A stretch of DNA of 12,286 nucleotides. It comes from Bacteroidota bacterium (GTDB lineage: Bacteria > Bacteroidota > Bacteroidia > Chitinophagales > Chitinophagaceae). Shown here piece after piece: positions 1 through 7,675 of this stretch. Made by a program: the position numbers and the translations under genes. The stretch spans positions 1-12,286 of the forward strand of contig CANHIR010000045.1 in the NCBI GenBank assembly GCA_947461015.1. The letters run 5' to 3'. The notes beneath the pieces were generated by a model that saw only the letters and a list, made by a program, of their open reading frames with translations, did not search any database and was not told where the DNA came from. How positions within the stretch are numbered: position 1 is the stretch's first letter; every line of letters begins with the position of its first letter.

Positions 1-1314
1 GCTAAGAGCATTAGAAAGAGAGTAAATACTCCAATTCAATTAATTTGTATCGCGGTAATTTTATCTTTAACCGCTTGTAGTGTTCAAAAAGCTCAAAAAA
101 CTTTATTAAGTGCGGCGCCTTTAAAAGGAGCGCATGTTGGTATTGCAGTGTATAATGAATCCACTAATCAGTGGGTAGATAAACATAATAGTGATGCTTA
201 TTATACACCCGCAAGCAATACAAAGATTCAGTCCTGCTATTTGGGAATGAAGTATTTAAAAGATTCGATACCTGGATGGCAATTTGCGGAGAATAAGGAT
301 TCCATTTTCCTAATGCCATTGGGAGACCCTAGTTTTTTACACCCCGACTTTGCTTATCAACCAATTGCCGATTTAATTAAAACCACAAAAAAGCAAGTAG
401 TTTTATGTTTACCAAATAATGCCGATCGCTTTTCAATGTATGGAAACGGATGGGCATGGGATGATTATGACCAGGATTATCAACCAGAAAGAAATAGATT
501 AAATATATACGGTAATGTATTAACGGTTTCAAAGAAAAATGATGGGGTTCAATTAAGACCAAGTTATTTTACTAAAAATCAAACAGCTCCTAAACCATAT
601 ACAGTATGGTCTCGTGAAAAATTAAGTAATCGTTTTTTTGCGAAAACAACTGCGATAAAAGATCCTGAACAACAAGTGCCATTTATTACTGGTGACAACT
701 ATACATTAGCAAAAGCACTCATTGAAGATACTTTGCATCCAGCTTACCCTATCGCCATTCAGCAAGGTTGGAATCAAGCGACTGCCTCTATCATTAAAAC
801 GGTTCCAACTGACAGCTTGCTAAAAATAATGATGAATCGTAGTGATAACTTTTTTGCTGAACAAATATTATTAATGACCAGTCAGCAATTATTAGGCAAG
901 ATGGACGATGCTGCTATTATAGATACTATTTTAAAAACAGACTTTGCGGATTTTCCTCAAAAACCTGAATGGGCAGATGGGAGTGGTTTAAGTAGATTTA
1001 ATTTAACGACACCTCAAAACTATATTACCCTTTTGAAAAAAATGGAAACCGAATTTCCTATGGAAAGAATCAAAGCCATTTTTGCGCAGGGAGGAAAAGG
1101 AACCTTATCATCTTATTATAAAAATATTCCTGGCGAGTTATATGCTAAAACGGGAACCCTTGGCAATCAAATTGCTTTAAGCGGTTATATCTTTACCAAT
1201 AAGGGAACGAAATTATTGTTTTCTGTTTTAGTAGGTAATCATGTAAGTCCTTCCACTTATCCTGTACGTCATGCAGTAGAGGAATATTTAACAGCAATCA
1301 TGAATGAATATTAA
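1..1314 (+). CDS. dacB: D-alanyl-D-alanine carboxypeptidase/endopeptidase, PBP4 type (peptidase S13), lipoprotein, 5' partial
   Basis: This enzyme trims or cleaves D-Ala-D-Ala-containing peptidoglycan cross-links in the periplasm. The frame is open from base 1, and there is no ATG, GTG or TTG in frame before base 148, so the true start lies left of the window and 437 residues are visible. The GTG at 148 is internal, because it lies downstream of the signal sequence. The visible N-terminus has a basic stretch (KSIRKR), a hydrophobic stretch and a lipobox L-T-A-C with Cys at 76-78, so the protein is probably lipid-anchored. All three penicillin-binding motifs are present: S-N-T-K with the nucleophile Ser at 214-216, S-D-N at visible residues 281-283, and K-T-G at 383-385. 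The family sequence D-G-S-G-L-S-R lies between the last two. The gene converges with mutL. An AT-rich inverted repeat (1303-1320) overlaps the stop codon. The family call is firm; the exact start cannot be seen. Confidence 0.93.
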   Translation, partial: AKSIRKRVNTPIQLICIAVILSLTACSVQKAQKTLLSAAPLKGAHVGIAVYNESTNQWVDKHNSDAYYTPASNTKIQSCYLGMKYLKDSIPGWQFAENKDSIFLMPLGDPSFLHPDFAYQPIADLIKTTKKQVVLCLPNNADRFSMYGNGWAWDDYDQDYQPERNRLNIYGNVLTVSKKNDGVQLRPSYFTKNQTAPKPYTVWSREKLSNRFFAKTTAIKDPEQQVPFITGDNYTLAKALIEDTLHPAYPIAIQQGWNQATASIIKTVPTDSLLKIMMNRSDNFFAEQILLMTSQQLLGKMDDAAIIDTILKTDFADFPQKPEWADGSGLSRFNLTTPQNYITLLKKMETEFPMERIKAIFAQGGKGTLSSYYKNIPGELYAKTGTLGNQIALSGYIFTNKGTKLLFSVLVGNHVSPSTYPVRHAVEEYLTAIMNEY

Positions 1315-1320
1315 TTCATT
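1303..1320. terminator. Weak AT-rich inverted repeat between convergent dacB and mutL
   Basis: AATGAAT (1303-1309) and ATTCATT (1314-1320) pair across a 4-nt loop and span the dacB stop codon. The stem is almost all A-T and lacks a clean U run, so it is at best a weak bidirectional terminator. The rest of the 66-bp gap holds only a short ATGG/CCAT pair near 1350. Confidence 0.25.
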
Positions 1321-1380
1321 TAGTTGTTAGCTAAAGTTGCATGTTGAAATGGATGCTACCATATTGCAAATGGAGAGTTC

Positions 1381-3237
1381 TTATTTGCTAAATAAGCCGT
1401 CTAAGTATGCTTCTTTAAAATCAATATAAGTAGGTGCGCCACTTGCGCTTACGTTGGGGGTATCACAATTAAAGAGGGATTCAATTAAGCTGTGCATTTC
1501 TTTTTGAGATAAGGACTGACCAGCTTTGATAGCTGATTGACGTGCCATGCAGCGAATTAATTTTTCACGCTTGCTAAATTTTATATCGCCGCTAAAATGT
1601 TTGAATTGTTCTAGTAAAAGCTCTATCGCATTTTTTTCGTTCCCCGATATAACATCTGCCGGTATGCCTTGAATAATAAAACTATTTTGTCCGAATGGCT
1701 CTATTTCATAACCAATGATTGCTAAGTCTTCAATCATATCCTCTAATAATATGGCATCAGGAACACTTAATTCTAATACTACAGGGAATAAACTTTTTTG
1801 TGTTGCATGTGGTTGTACACTTGCTTTCTGATATTTTTCATACAAGACTCTTTCATGCGCCAATTGTTGATGTACCATGATAAAGCCTGCATCTACTGGA
1901 GCAAGTATATACGTATTATTTATTTGCAATAGGGTTGCATCCTCCCTAACCATCACAGGTGATGCGTCTTTGTATAAGCCCATGGAGGAAGACTTGACAA
2001 TAAAGGATTCATTGCCTTGTTCGGCTTCATTTTGATCTGAACTGGGTAGCTCGCTAAAGAAGCTCTTCCATTCCTTTTTTTCTGCTTCACTCACTTTTGG
2101 AATAAAATGAGCTTGATTTTTTTGTGTAAATCCTGCATATAAAGAGCTGCTTGTAGTGTTATTTCTTTGTTCCTGTGTTAAAGGTTTTTGGATAGCGTCT
2201 AATTGTTGAATGTCGGCATCTAACGAAAAATCTAAAGAAGGAGCAATGCTAAATTGTGCCAAAGCATGCTTAACTGCAGCTTGTACAAATGCATAAATTA
2301 TTTTATCATCCTCAAACTTAATTTCCTGCTTGGTTGGATGCACATTGATATCTACTTGAGCCGGATCTACATCTATATATAAAATATAACTTGGAAAACT
2401 TTCTTTAGGAATCAAACCATCAAATGCATTAGCAATGGCATGATGCAAGTAGGCACTTTTAATAAATCGACGATTTACAAAAAAGTATTGATCACTTCTT
2501 GTTTTCTTTGCGGTTTCTGGTTTGCCCACAAATCCTGAAATAGTGAGGTAGTCGGTTTTTTCACCAACAGCTACCAATTTTGTTTGGTAACTATTACCTA
2601 GTACATGAATGGCCCTTTGTTTAAAGCTGCCCGCTTCCCAATGAAAAACATCTTGACCATTATTGGTTAAAGTAAAATATATTTCAGGAAAGGCAAGGGC
2701 CACTCTTGTAAATTCTTCAATGATATGTTTTAATTCGGCCGAATTACTTTTTAAAAAATTACGTCTTGCAGGTACGTTGAAAAATAAATTTTTCATGCTT
2801 ATACTTGTACCTACTGGACACGCAATGGGGCTGGTCTCACTTACTTGGCTATTTTCAATTTCCACACTTGTACCTAATTCATCTTCTGCTAGACGTGTTT
2901 TTAAACTTACTTGTGCAACTGCAGCAATGGAAGCAAGCGCTTCTCCTCTAAAACCCATGGTCCTAATTTGAAAAAGGTCCTCTATGGAGCTTATTTTACT
3001 GGTTGCATGTCGGGCAAAAGCATTTTGCGCATCAATGGGGTTCATACCTTTTCCATTGTCAATGACTTGGATGAGCGCTTTCCCTGCATCATTGATAATT
3101 AATTTAATTTCTGAGGCCCCTGCATCTACCGCATTTTCCAATAATTCCTTAACAGCACTTGCAGGTCTTTGAATAACCTCGCCTGCCGCAATTTGATTGG
3201 CAATATGATCCGGTAATAAATGAATGCTGTTGGCCAC
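1381..3237 (-). CDS. mutL: DNA mismatch repair protein MutL
   Basis: MutL is the ATP-driven clamp that links MutS mismatch recognition to strand removal. The 618-residue length is normal. The N-terminal GHKL ATPase shows E-N-A-V-D-A-G near residue 34, D-N-G-K-G-M at 60-65, A-T-S-K near 78 and G-F-R-G-E-A at 95-100. The transducer domain runs to about 330 (N-V-H-P-T-K near 298). A variable linker of about 100 residues follows, then the C-terminal dimerisation domain. The start is GTG; starting there gives the usual family N-terminus, with L-L-P-D followed by I-A-A-G-E-V. In the C-terminal domain the endonuclease motif DQHA(x)2E reads H-Q-Q-L-A-H-E at 456-462, so the first acidic residue and the His are replaced. 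The late C-P-H-G-R-P-type zinc motif is also not recognisable (C-D-T-P at 591-594). Nicking activity is therefore doubtful. The gene is divergent from the M3 peptidase gene. Confidence 0.97.
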   Translation of the reverse strand: MANSIHLLPDHIANQIAAGEVIQRPASAVKELLENAVDAGASEIKLIINDAGKALIQVIDNGKGMNPIDAQNAFARHATSKISSIEDLFQIRTMGFRGEALASIAAVAQVSLKTRLAEDELGTSVEIENSQVSETSPIACPVGTSISMKNLFFNVPARRNFLKSNSAELKHIIEEFTRVALAFPEIYFTLTNNGQDVFHWEAGSFKQRAIHVLGNSYQTKLVAVGEKTDYLTISGFVGKPETAKKTRSDQYFFVNRRFIKSAYLHHAIANAFDGLIPKESFPSYILYIDVDPAQVDINVHPTKQEIKFEDDKIIYAFVQAAVKHALAQFSIAPSLDFSLDADIQQLDAIQKPLTQEQRNNTTSSSLYAGFTQKNQAHFIPKVSEAEKKEWKSFFSELPSSDQNEAEQGNESFIVKSSSMGLYKDASPVMVREDATLLQINNTYILAPVDAGFIMVHQQLAHERVLYEKYQKASVQPHATQKSLFPVVLELSVPDAILLEDMIEDLAIIGYEIEPFGQNSFIIQGIPADVISGNEKNAIELLLEQFKHFSGDIKFSKREKLIRCMARQSAIKAGQSLSQKEMHSLIESLFNCDTPNVSASGAPTYIDFKEAYLDGLFSK

Positions 3238-3268
3238 GATTAAATCTTTTAAAAGTGTGTAAAAGTAG

Positions 3269-3276
3269 TAAATTTG
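3269..3276 (+). promoter_or_regulatory. Candidate Bacteroidota -7 promoter box (TAAATTTG) for the M3 peptidase gene
   Basis: TAAATTTG matches the Bacteroidota -7 consensus TAnnTTTG exactly and lies 19 bases before the peptidase ATG at 3296. This would leave a leader of roughly 10-15 nt. No exact TTTG is present about 19-21 bases upstream; the nearest sequence is the CTTTT at about 3246-3250. The 58-bp divergent spacer leaves little other room for a promoter. On the opposite strand TACTTTTA (3267-3260) is a one-mismatch version that could serve mutL, but it is weaker. Confidence 0.45.
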
Positions 3277-3295
3277 CCACTTAAAATCTCAACTT

Positions 3296-5020
3296 ATGCC
3301 AAGAACGGCCGACATCAAAAAAACACCTCATCAATACCTTCCAGCGGACTTTGTTTTAACGGATTGGGCCTGCGTAGCGTCCTATTTTATAGAATTGACA
3401 AATAGGCCTATTGAAAGCAAAATGGAGCTTGAAAAATGGTTAATGGATTTGAGTGAATTGGAGGCTTTTATTAGCGAGGATGCTTGTTGGAGACAAATTA
3501 AAATGACCTGTGATACTACCGATAAAAGCTTGGAGGACGCATTTACTTTTTTCTGCATGGAAATTCAACCACAGATGCAGCCATATGCCGATGCGTTGAA
3601 TAAAAAATTAATCGCATCACCTTTCACAGCGGAATTAGACAAGGACGAATATTTTACTTATTTACGTACCGTTAAAAAGAGCATTGAATTGTTTAGAACA
3701 GAAAACATTCCATTGCAAGCAGAACTAAGTGTATTACAACAACAGTATGGAACCATTGCTGGAAAAATGACCATTGAAATGAATGGCCAGGAATATACTT
3801 TGCAACAAGCAGCTCAATTTTTAGAAAATGAAAATAGAGATACAAGAGAAGAAGCCTATATAAAAATACAAGAACGCCGCTTAAAAGATAAAGACGCAAT
3901 GCATGAACTTTTTACAACCTTGGTTCAAAAAAGACATCAGGTAGCTGTGAATGCAGGATTTGCAAATTATAGGGATTACAAATTTGCAGAACTAGGCCGA
4001 TTCGACTATAATAAAGAAGATTGTTTTCAATTTCATGAAGCTATTAAATTACACGTACTGCCAATTATTGATAAAATATACGCCCGCAAAAAACAAAAAT
4101 TAGGAGTAGACATATTAAAACCTTGGGATACCGAAGCAGAACCAGCTGGCACAAAGCCTTTGAGGCCATTTACAGATGGGAAAGATTTATATGAAAAATC
4201 GGTGGCTTGCTTCGAAAAATTAAATCCTTTTTTTGCGGATTGTTTGCGTAAGATGAATGAGTTAAAACATTTTGATTTAGAAAGTAGAAAAGGAAAAGCA
4301 CCTGGTGGATACAATTGTCCTTTGGCAGAATCGGGAGCGCCTTTTATTTTTATGAATGCTGCAGGACAAATGAGTGATGTAACAACTATGGTGCATGAAG
4401 GCGGTCATGCCATTCATTCTTTCTTAGCACATCCATTGTCCTTAAGTGCTTTTAAAGAATACCCAATGGAAATTGCCGAAGTGGCAAGCATGTCCATGGA
4501 ATTGTTTACCATGAATCATTGGCAATCCTTTTTTGACAATGATGCTGATTTAAAAAGAGCGAAAGAACATCAACTAGAACGCACGATTACTATATTCCCT
4601 TGGATTGCGATTATTGATAAGTTTCAACATTGGGTTTATGAAAATCCAAATCATACCATTGAAGAAAGAACAAATAATTGGACCGCTATATTAAAAGAGT
4701 TTTCAACTAATAGTATTGATTACACTGGCTTAGATATGTATCGTGCAATAGGATGGCAACGACAGTTGCATTTATTTGAGGTTCCTTTTTATTATATTGA
4801 ATATGGCATTGCTCAATTAGGCGCCATAGGCATGTGGATGCAGTATCAAAAAAATCCAAATCAAGCATTAGAAAATTATATGAATGCTTTGGCTTTAGGT
4901 GGAACCAAAACCTTGCCTGAATTATACAAGACTGCAGGACTAGAATTCAATTTCTCTCCTAATTATGTAAAGCATTTAATGGACTTTACCAATGTGGAAT
5001 TAGAGAAGCTATATCACTAA
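3296..5020 (+). CDS. M3 family oligoendopeptidase (PepF-like zinc metallopeptidase)
   Basis: This is a cytoplasmic zinc peptidase that degrades short peptides. The 574-residue length suits the M3B/PepF group. The zinc motif is H-E-G-G-H at residues 367-371, inside the sequence MVHEGGHAIHSF. The third ligand is probably Glu395 in E-V-A-S, 24 residues later, as expected for M3 enzymes. The N-terminal half is alpha-helical in character and highly charged, and no signal peptide is visible. The ATG at 3296 follows a good promoter box at short distance. The last four bases overlap the end of ricT on the other strand, so no separate terminator fits between the two genes. Its neighbours give no clue to a specific substrate. 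Family confidence is high; whether it is the orthologue of PepF itself is not settled from the sequence alone. Confidence 0.95.
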   Translation: MPRTADIKKTPHQYLPADFVLTDWACVASYFIELTNRPIESKMELEKWLMDLSELEAFISEDACWRQIKMTCDTTDKSLEDAFTFFCMEIQPQMQPYADALNKKLIASPFTAELDKDEYFTYLRTVKKSIELFRTENIPLQAELSVLQQQYGTIAGKMTIEMNGQEYTLQQAAQFLENENRDTREEAYIKIQERRLKDKDAMHELFTTLVQKRHQVAVNAGFANYRDYKFAELGRFDYNKEDCFQFHEAIKLHVLPIIDKIYARKKQKLGVDILKPWDTEAEPAGTKPLRPFTDGKDLYEKSVACFEKLNPFFADCLRKMNELKHFDLESRKGKAPGGYNCPLAESGAPFIFMNAAGQMSDVTTMVHEGGHAIHSFLAHPLSLSAFKEYPMEIAEVASMSMELFTMNHWQSFFDNDADLKRAKEHQLERTITIFPWIAIIDKFQHWVYENPNHTIEERTNNWTAILKEFSTNSIDYTGLDMYRAIGWQRQLHLFEVPFYYIEYGIAQLGAIGMWMQYQKNPNQALENYMNALALGGTKTLPELYKTAGLEFNFSPNYVKHLMDFTNVELEKLYH

Positions 5021-6363
5021 GATTGTGCAGGGCCTGGATTACCTCCTTGAGGTGGTCTGTTATCAGGTCTTGGACCATTGTTATTGCGGGGTCCATTATT
5101 ATTACGGGGTCCGTTATTAGGTCCGTTGTTGGGTCTTGGGCCATTAAAGTTTCTTGGTCCGTTATTAGGCCCGTTGTTAGGTCGGTTATTTCCCGGTCCA
5201 GCTTGACGAGGTCCCCTATCGTTATTATAATTTCCGTTATTAGGCCCTCTTTGCTGATCTCTTCTGCGACGATCGTTTTTCTCCAAACTTCTTAAACTAA
5301 TTTGACCTACTACATCTACAAAAGAAGGTTCAACTTCTTTTACTTTACCACTGGTAACTTCTACCGCTTGCAATTCATCCACTGCAACACCTTGTTGATT
5401 TAATTTTTTAATTTCAACCACACGGTCAATGGTTAAAGGATAATGTTTTGTATTGTTTGGTAGGGTATACCACATTAAATTTTTGAATATATCTTTCTTA
5501 ATTAAAAAAGCTTGTCCCATGGAAGTTTGCAAGGTATCTGCATAATCCGGAAATCCTTGTAAGGCATCTAAGTAAGTGTCTAATTCAAAATTCAAACAAC
5601 ATTTTAAACGACCACATTGTCCGCTTAATTTAGTTTGATTAATTGATAAATTTTGGTAACGTGCAGCAGTGGTGTTAACACTCTTGAAATCATGCAACCA
5701 AGTGCTACAACATAATTCACGACCACAACTTCCGATACCCCCTAATTTTGCTGCTTCTTGGCGGATACCAATTTGACGCATTTCTACTTTTAATTTAAAC
5801 TCTCCAGCAAATATGCGAATGAGTTCTCTAAAGTCAATACGGTCGTCGGCTGTATAAAAGAAAGTTGCTTTTTTACCATCGGCTTGTACTTCCACCTCAC
5901 TTAATTTCATTGCTAATTTTAAGTTGCGTGCATGTGTACGACTGCGGGCTAAAATATCTGCCTCTCTACTTTTGCTTATTTTAAAAGTCTCAATTTCTCG
6001 ATCGGCACTTGGTCTAAGAATTTTTTTCATATCGGGATTAAATTCATCCGTCCCTCTTTTCTTTAATTGAACCCTTACTAATTCACCAGTAAGGGATACT
6101 TCGCCTACGTCAATGCCATTCACACCTTCAACAGTTACATAGTCCCCTTTTTCAAATAGTTGTATTGTAGTGTTTCTATAAAATTCTTTTCTGCTACCTT
6201 GTTTAAAGCTAACTTCTACCACTTTACACTGACTATCCATATCGTCAATAGGTAGGTCACGTAACCAATCGTGTACGTTTAATCTGTTGCAAGCACCCGA
6301 ACTACAACCACCGTTGCTTTTGCAACCGCCTGGCTTACCAGTTCCACATGATCCACATCCCAT
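5017..6363 (-). CDS. ricT: PSP1-domain protein, RicT/YaaT homologue
   Basis: In Bacillus, RicT (YaaT) works with RicA and RicF as an iron-sulfur complex that directs RNase Y processing; its role in Bacteroidota is less clear. The 448-residue protein has three parts. The first 26 residues are Gly/Cys-rich with cysteines at 3, 6, 14, 20 and 26. The PSP1 core (about 45-350) carries the family's cysteine clusters: C213 and C218-C219 in S-C-G-R-E-L-C-C, and C250 and C255-C256 in Q-C-G-R-L-K-C-C. The last 85 residues (364-448) are a low-complexity Arg/Asn/Pro/Gly tail with five N-G-P-R units. The gene lies 70 bp downstream of holB, the same pairing as holB-yaaT in Bacillus, which supports the assignment. 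No partner RicA/RicF gene is in the window. Its stop overlaps the end of the M3 peptidase gene by 4 bp. Confidence 0.9.
   Translation of the reverse strand: MGCGSCGTGKPGGCKSNGGCSSGACNRLNVHDWLRDLPIDDMDSQCKVVEVSFKQGSRKEFYRNTTIQLFEKGDYVTVEGVNGIDVGEVSLTGELVRVQLKKRGTDEFNPDMKKILRPSADREIETFKISKSREADILARSRTHARNLKLAMKLSEVEVQADGKKATFFYTADDRIDFRELIRIFAGEFKLKVEMRQIGIRQEAAKLGGIGSCGRELCCSTWLHDFKSVNTTAARYQNLSINQTKLSGQCGRLKCCLNFELDTYLDALQGFPDYADTLQTSMGQAFLIKKDIFKNLMWYTLPNNTKHYPLTIDRVVEIKKLNQQGVAVDELQAVEVTSGKVKEVEPSFVDVVGQISLRSLEKNDRRRRDQQRGPNNGNYNNDRGPRQAGPGNNRPNNGPNNGPRNFNGPRPNNGPNNGPRNNNGPRNNNGPRPDNRPPQGGNPGPAQS
5041..5250 (-). repeat. Degenerate in-frame repeats encoding the Asn/Gly/Pro/Arg tail of RicT
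   Basis: On the plus strand this stretch repeats variants of ggtccgttatta and ggtccgttgtt many times. Read on the minus strand these encode P-N-N-G and N-G-P-R units. Copies differ at several bases, so this is an aged or selection-maintained repeat rather than a fresh tandem duplication. It lies wholly within ricT and keeps its frame. Such repeats can change length by slippage or recombination. Confidence 0.75.
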
Positions 6364-6433
6364 ATATAGTTAATTCTAACTGTTAATGAATAAAAATACC
6401 CGCCTTCGCGCTCTTTGTCACTTTTCTCTCTGC

Positions 6434-7630
6434 TTAGGCTTCTGTCAAAATTAAGCTTTTGTTCTGAATGATATGATAGAACTTGATACCCAATGCCATA
6501 AATAGCATTTTAGGGTTGGCATTCCGCTCAATATGATAAACTGCCTTATCCAGCTCCTGAACAATTGCCTCCAGCTGCCCAACTCCAGCTATTTTGTTGA
6601 TTCTGAGGGCGAAATCCTTTAAAGCAGGGTCCAAAGGGATGTCACTTCCTAGCACTTTTATGCGGATACTTTGCTCTAATAAGTGGTTAAAGTACTTTAG
6701 AAACTGTTTTTGGGGCTCTCTTCCCATTTTGCTAGTCTCTTCCACCCATTTCATTTGAGCAAATGGTCCTCCTTTTAAAATAGCATTTAACCATTCTCTA
6801 ATTTGAGTTAGAAAATCGGCATCGCTATGTTGTAATAAATGAAGTGCTTCTCTGTAATTGCCATCTGAAATCGCAGCAATTTGTGCTGCTTTTTCTGGTT
6901 CAATATGTCCTCTTTGGATCAAAGCTTGCTCAATTTCACTGGTGGTTAAGCGAGGCACTTTAATAAATTGACAACGACTTAAGATGGTTGGAAGTATTTG
7001 CTCCTCTGAATTGGCTACCAATAAGAATAGGGTATTTGCGGGAGGCTCCTCAATTAGCTTTAAAAGTTTATTTCCTTCCTTTCCTAAATATTCGGGCATC
7101 CACATGACCAATACCTTATAGGCACTTTCAAAACTTTTAAAGGAAAGCTTTTTGATGATTTCATTGCATTCATCTGCACTAATATTTCCTTGCTTGTTTT
7201 CGGCCTTTATGGATTGCAACCAATCAAAAACATTGCCATAAGGGTAGCCATTTAAAAATGATCTCCACTCTTCAATAAAGTTGGCACTTATATTTTTTGC
7301 ACCTGGCTTTTCCGTAATACTAGGAAAAGAAAAATGCAAATCGGGGTGCATGAATTGACTTGCACGATGATAGGCTGGTAACTCCGCAATTTCCGCTGGA
7401 CTGTATACTTTTTGCGGTAAAGGTGCTGGTGCACCAAATAAATCTGAACCAGATGATTCATTGTTGTTGGGAATACTAACAATGTACTGAGCAAAAGCAA
7501 CAGCAAGTGGTAATGCACCGGATCCTTCTGGACCCACAAAAAGTATGGCATGGCTTAGTCTTTGGTGTTGCACCATTTCGACAAGCTGCTGCTTTAATTT
7601 TTCCTGACCAATTACTTCACTCAATAACAT
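6434..7630 (-). CDS. holB: DNA polymerase III subunit delta' (clamp-loader)
   Basis: Delta' is the stator subunit of the clamp loader that opens and loads the sliding clamp. The 398-residue protein begins with M-L-L-S-E-V-I-G-Q-E, typical for the family. The P-loop position reads G-P-E-G-S-G-A-L at 33-40, so the catalytic Lys and Thr are replaced, fitting a subunit that does not hydrolyse ATP. The S-R-C motif (218-220), which supplies the arginine finger to the neighbouring subunit, is intact, as is K-L-I-E-E-P-P near 191-197. The four-cysteine zinc module usual in bacterial delta' is missing: residues 50-95 are Ser/Pro/Ala-rich without cysteine, although the following H-P-D-L-H-F (95-100) is kept. 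There is no Shine-Dalgarno, and the gpx hairpin ends only 6 bp upstream of the ATG. ricT follows 70 bp downstream, probably co-transcribed. Confidence 0.93.
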   Translation of the reverse strand: MLLSEVIGQEKLKQQLVEMVQHQRLSHAILFVGPEGSGALPLAVAFAQYIVSIPNNNESSGSDLFGAPAPLPQKVYSPAEIAELPAYHRASQFMHPDLHFSFPSITEKPGAKNISANFIEEWRSFLNGYPYGNVFDWLQSIKAENKQGNISADECNEIIKKLSFKSFESAYKVLVMWMPEYLGKEGNKLLKLIEEPPANTLFLLVANSEEQILPTILSRCQFIKVPRLTTSEIEQALIQRGHIEPEKAAQIAAISDGNYREALHLLQHSDADFLTQIREWLNAILKGGPFAQMKWVEETSKMGREPQKQFLKYFNHLLEQSIRIKVLGSDIPLDPALKDFALRINKIAGVGQLEAIVQELDKAVYHIERNANPKMLFMALGIKFYHIIQNKSLILTEA

Positions 7631-7636
7631 GAAGCG

Positions 7637-7675
7637 AAGATAAGAAAAAACCGCGGTGCGGTTTTTTCTTATCTT
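7637..7675 (-). terminator. Perfect 18-bp stem hairpin, likely terminator of gpx
   Basis: The left arm (7637-7654, AAGATAAGAAAAAACCGC) and right arm (7658-7675) are exact reverse complements around a 3-nt loop. On the minus-strand transcript the GC core C-C-G-C/G-C-G-G is followed directly by six U residues, a classic intrinsic-terminator layout. Because of its symmetry it could also work from the other strand. It contains the gpx stop codon (7669-7671) and ends 6 bp before the holB start codon. Confidence 0.85.

Noticed and set aside
148..150. GTG as the start of dacB
   Set aside because: The frame is open upstream and encodes a clear lipoprotein signal sequence and the beginning of the mature domain.
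2663..3172. Several plus-strand ORFs of 60-100 codons inside mutL
   Set aside because: They lie opposite a well-conserved gene, have no family resemblance, and their composition is what the mutL codons produce in reverse.
4033..4314. 93-codon minus-strand ORF opposite the M3 peptidase gene
   Set aside because: Shadow of the conserved zinc peptidase; no recognisable domain or start context.
5041..5250. Possible CRISPR array or tandem-repeat locus
   Set aside because: Repeats are short, degenerate, without unique spacers, and keep a single protein reading frame.
5023..5295. 90-codon plus-strand ORF opposite the ricT tail, rich in Ser, Val and Ile
   Set aside because: Its repetitive composition is simply the complement of the N-G-P-R repeats; no independent coding signal.
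6364..6433. Terminator or hairpin between holB and ricT
   Set aside because: The only pairings are a 3-bp CGC/GCG and a short GTTA/TAAC near the ricT start; too weak to claim, so co-transcription is the simpler reading.
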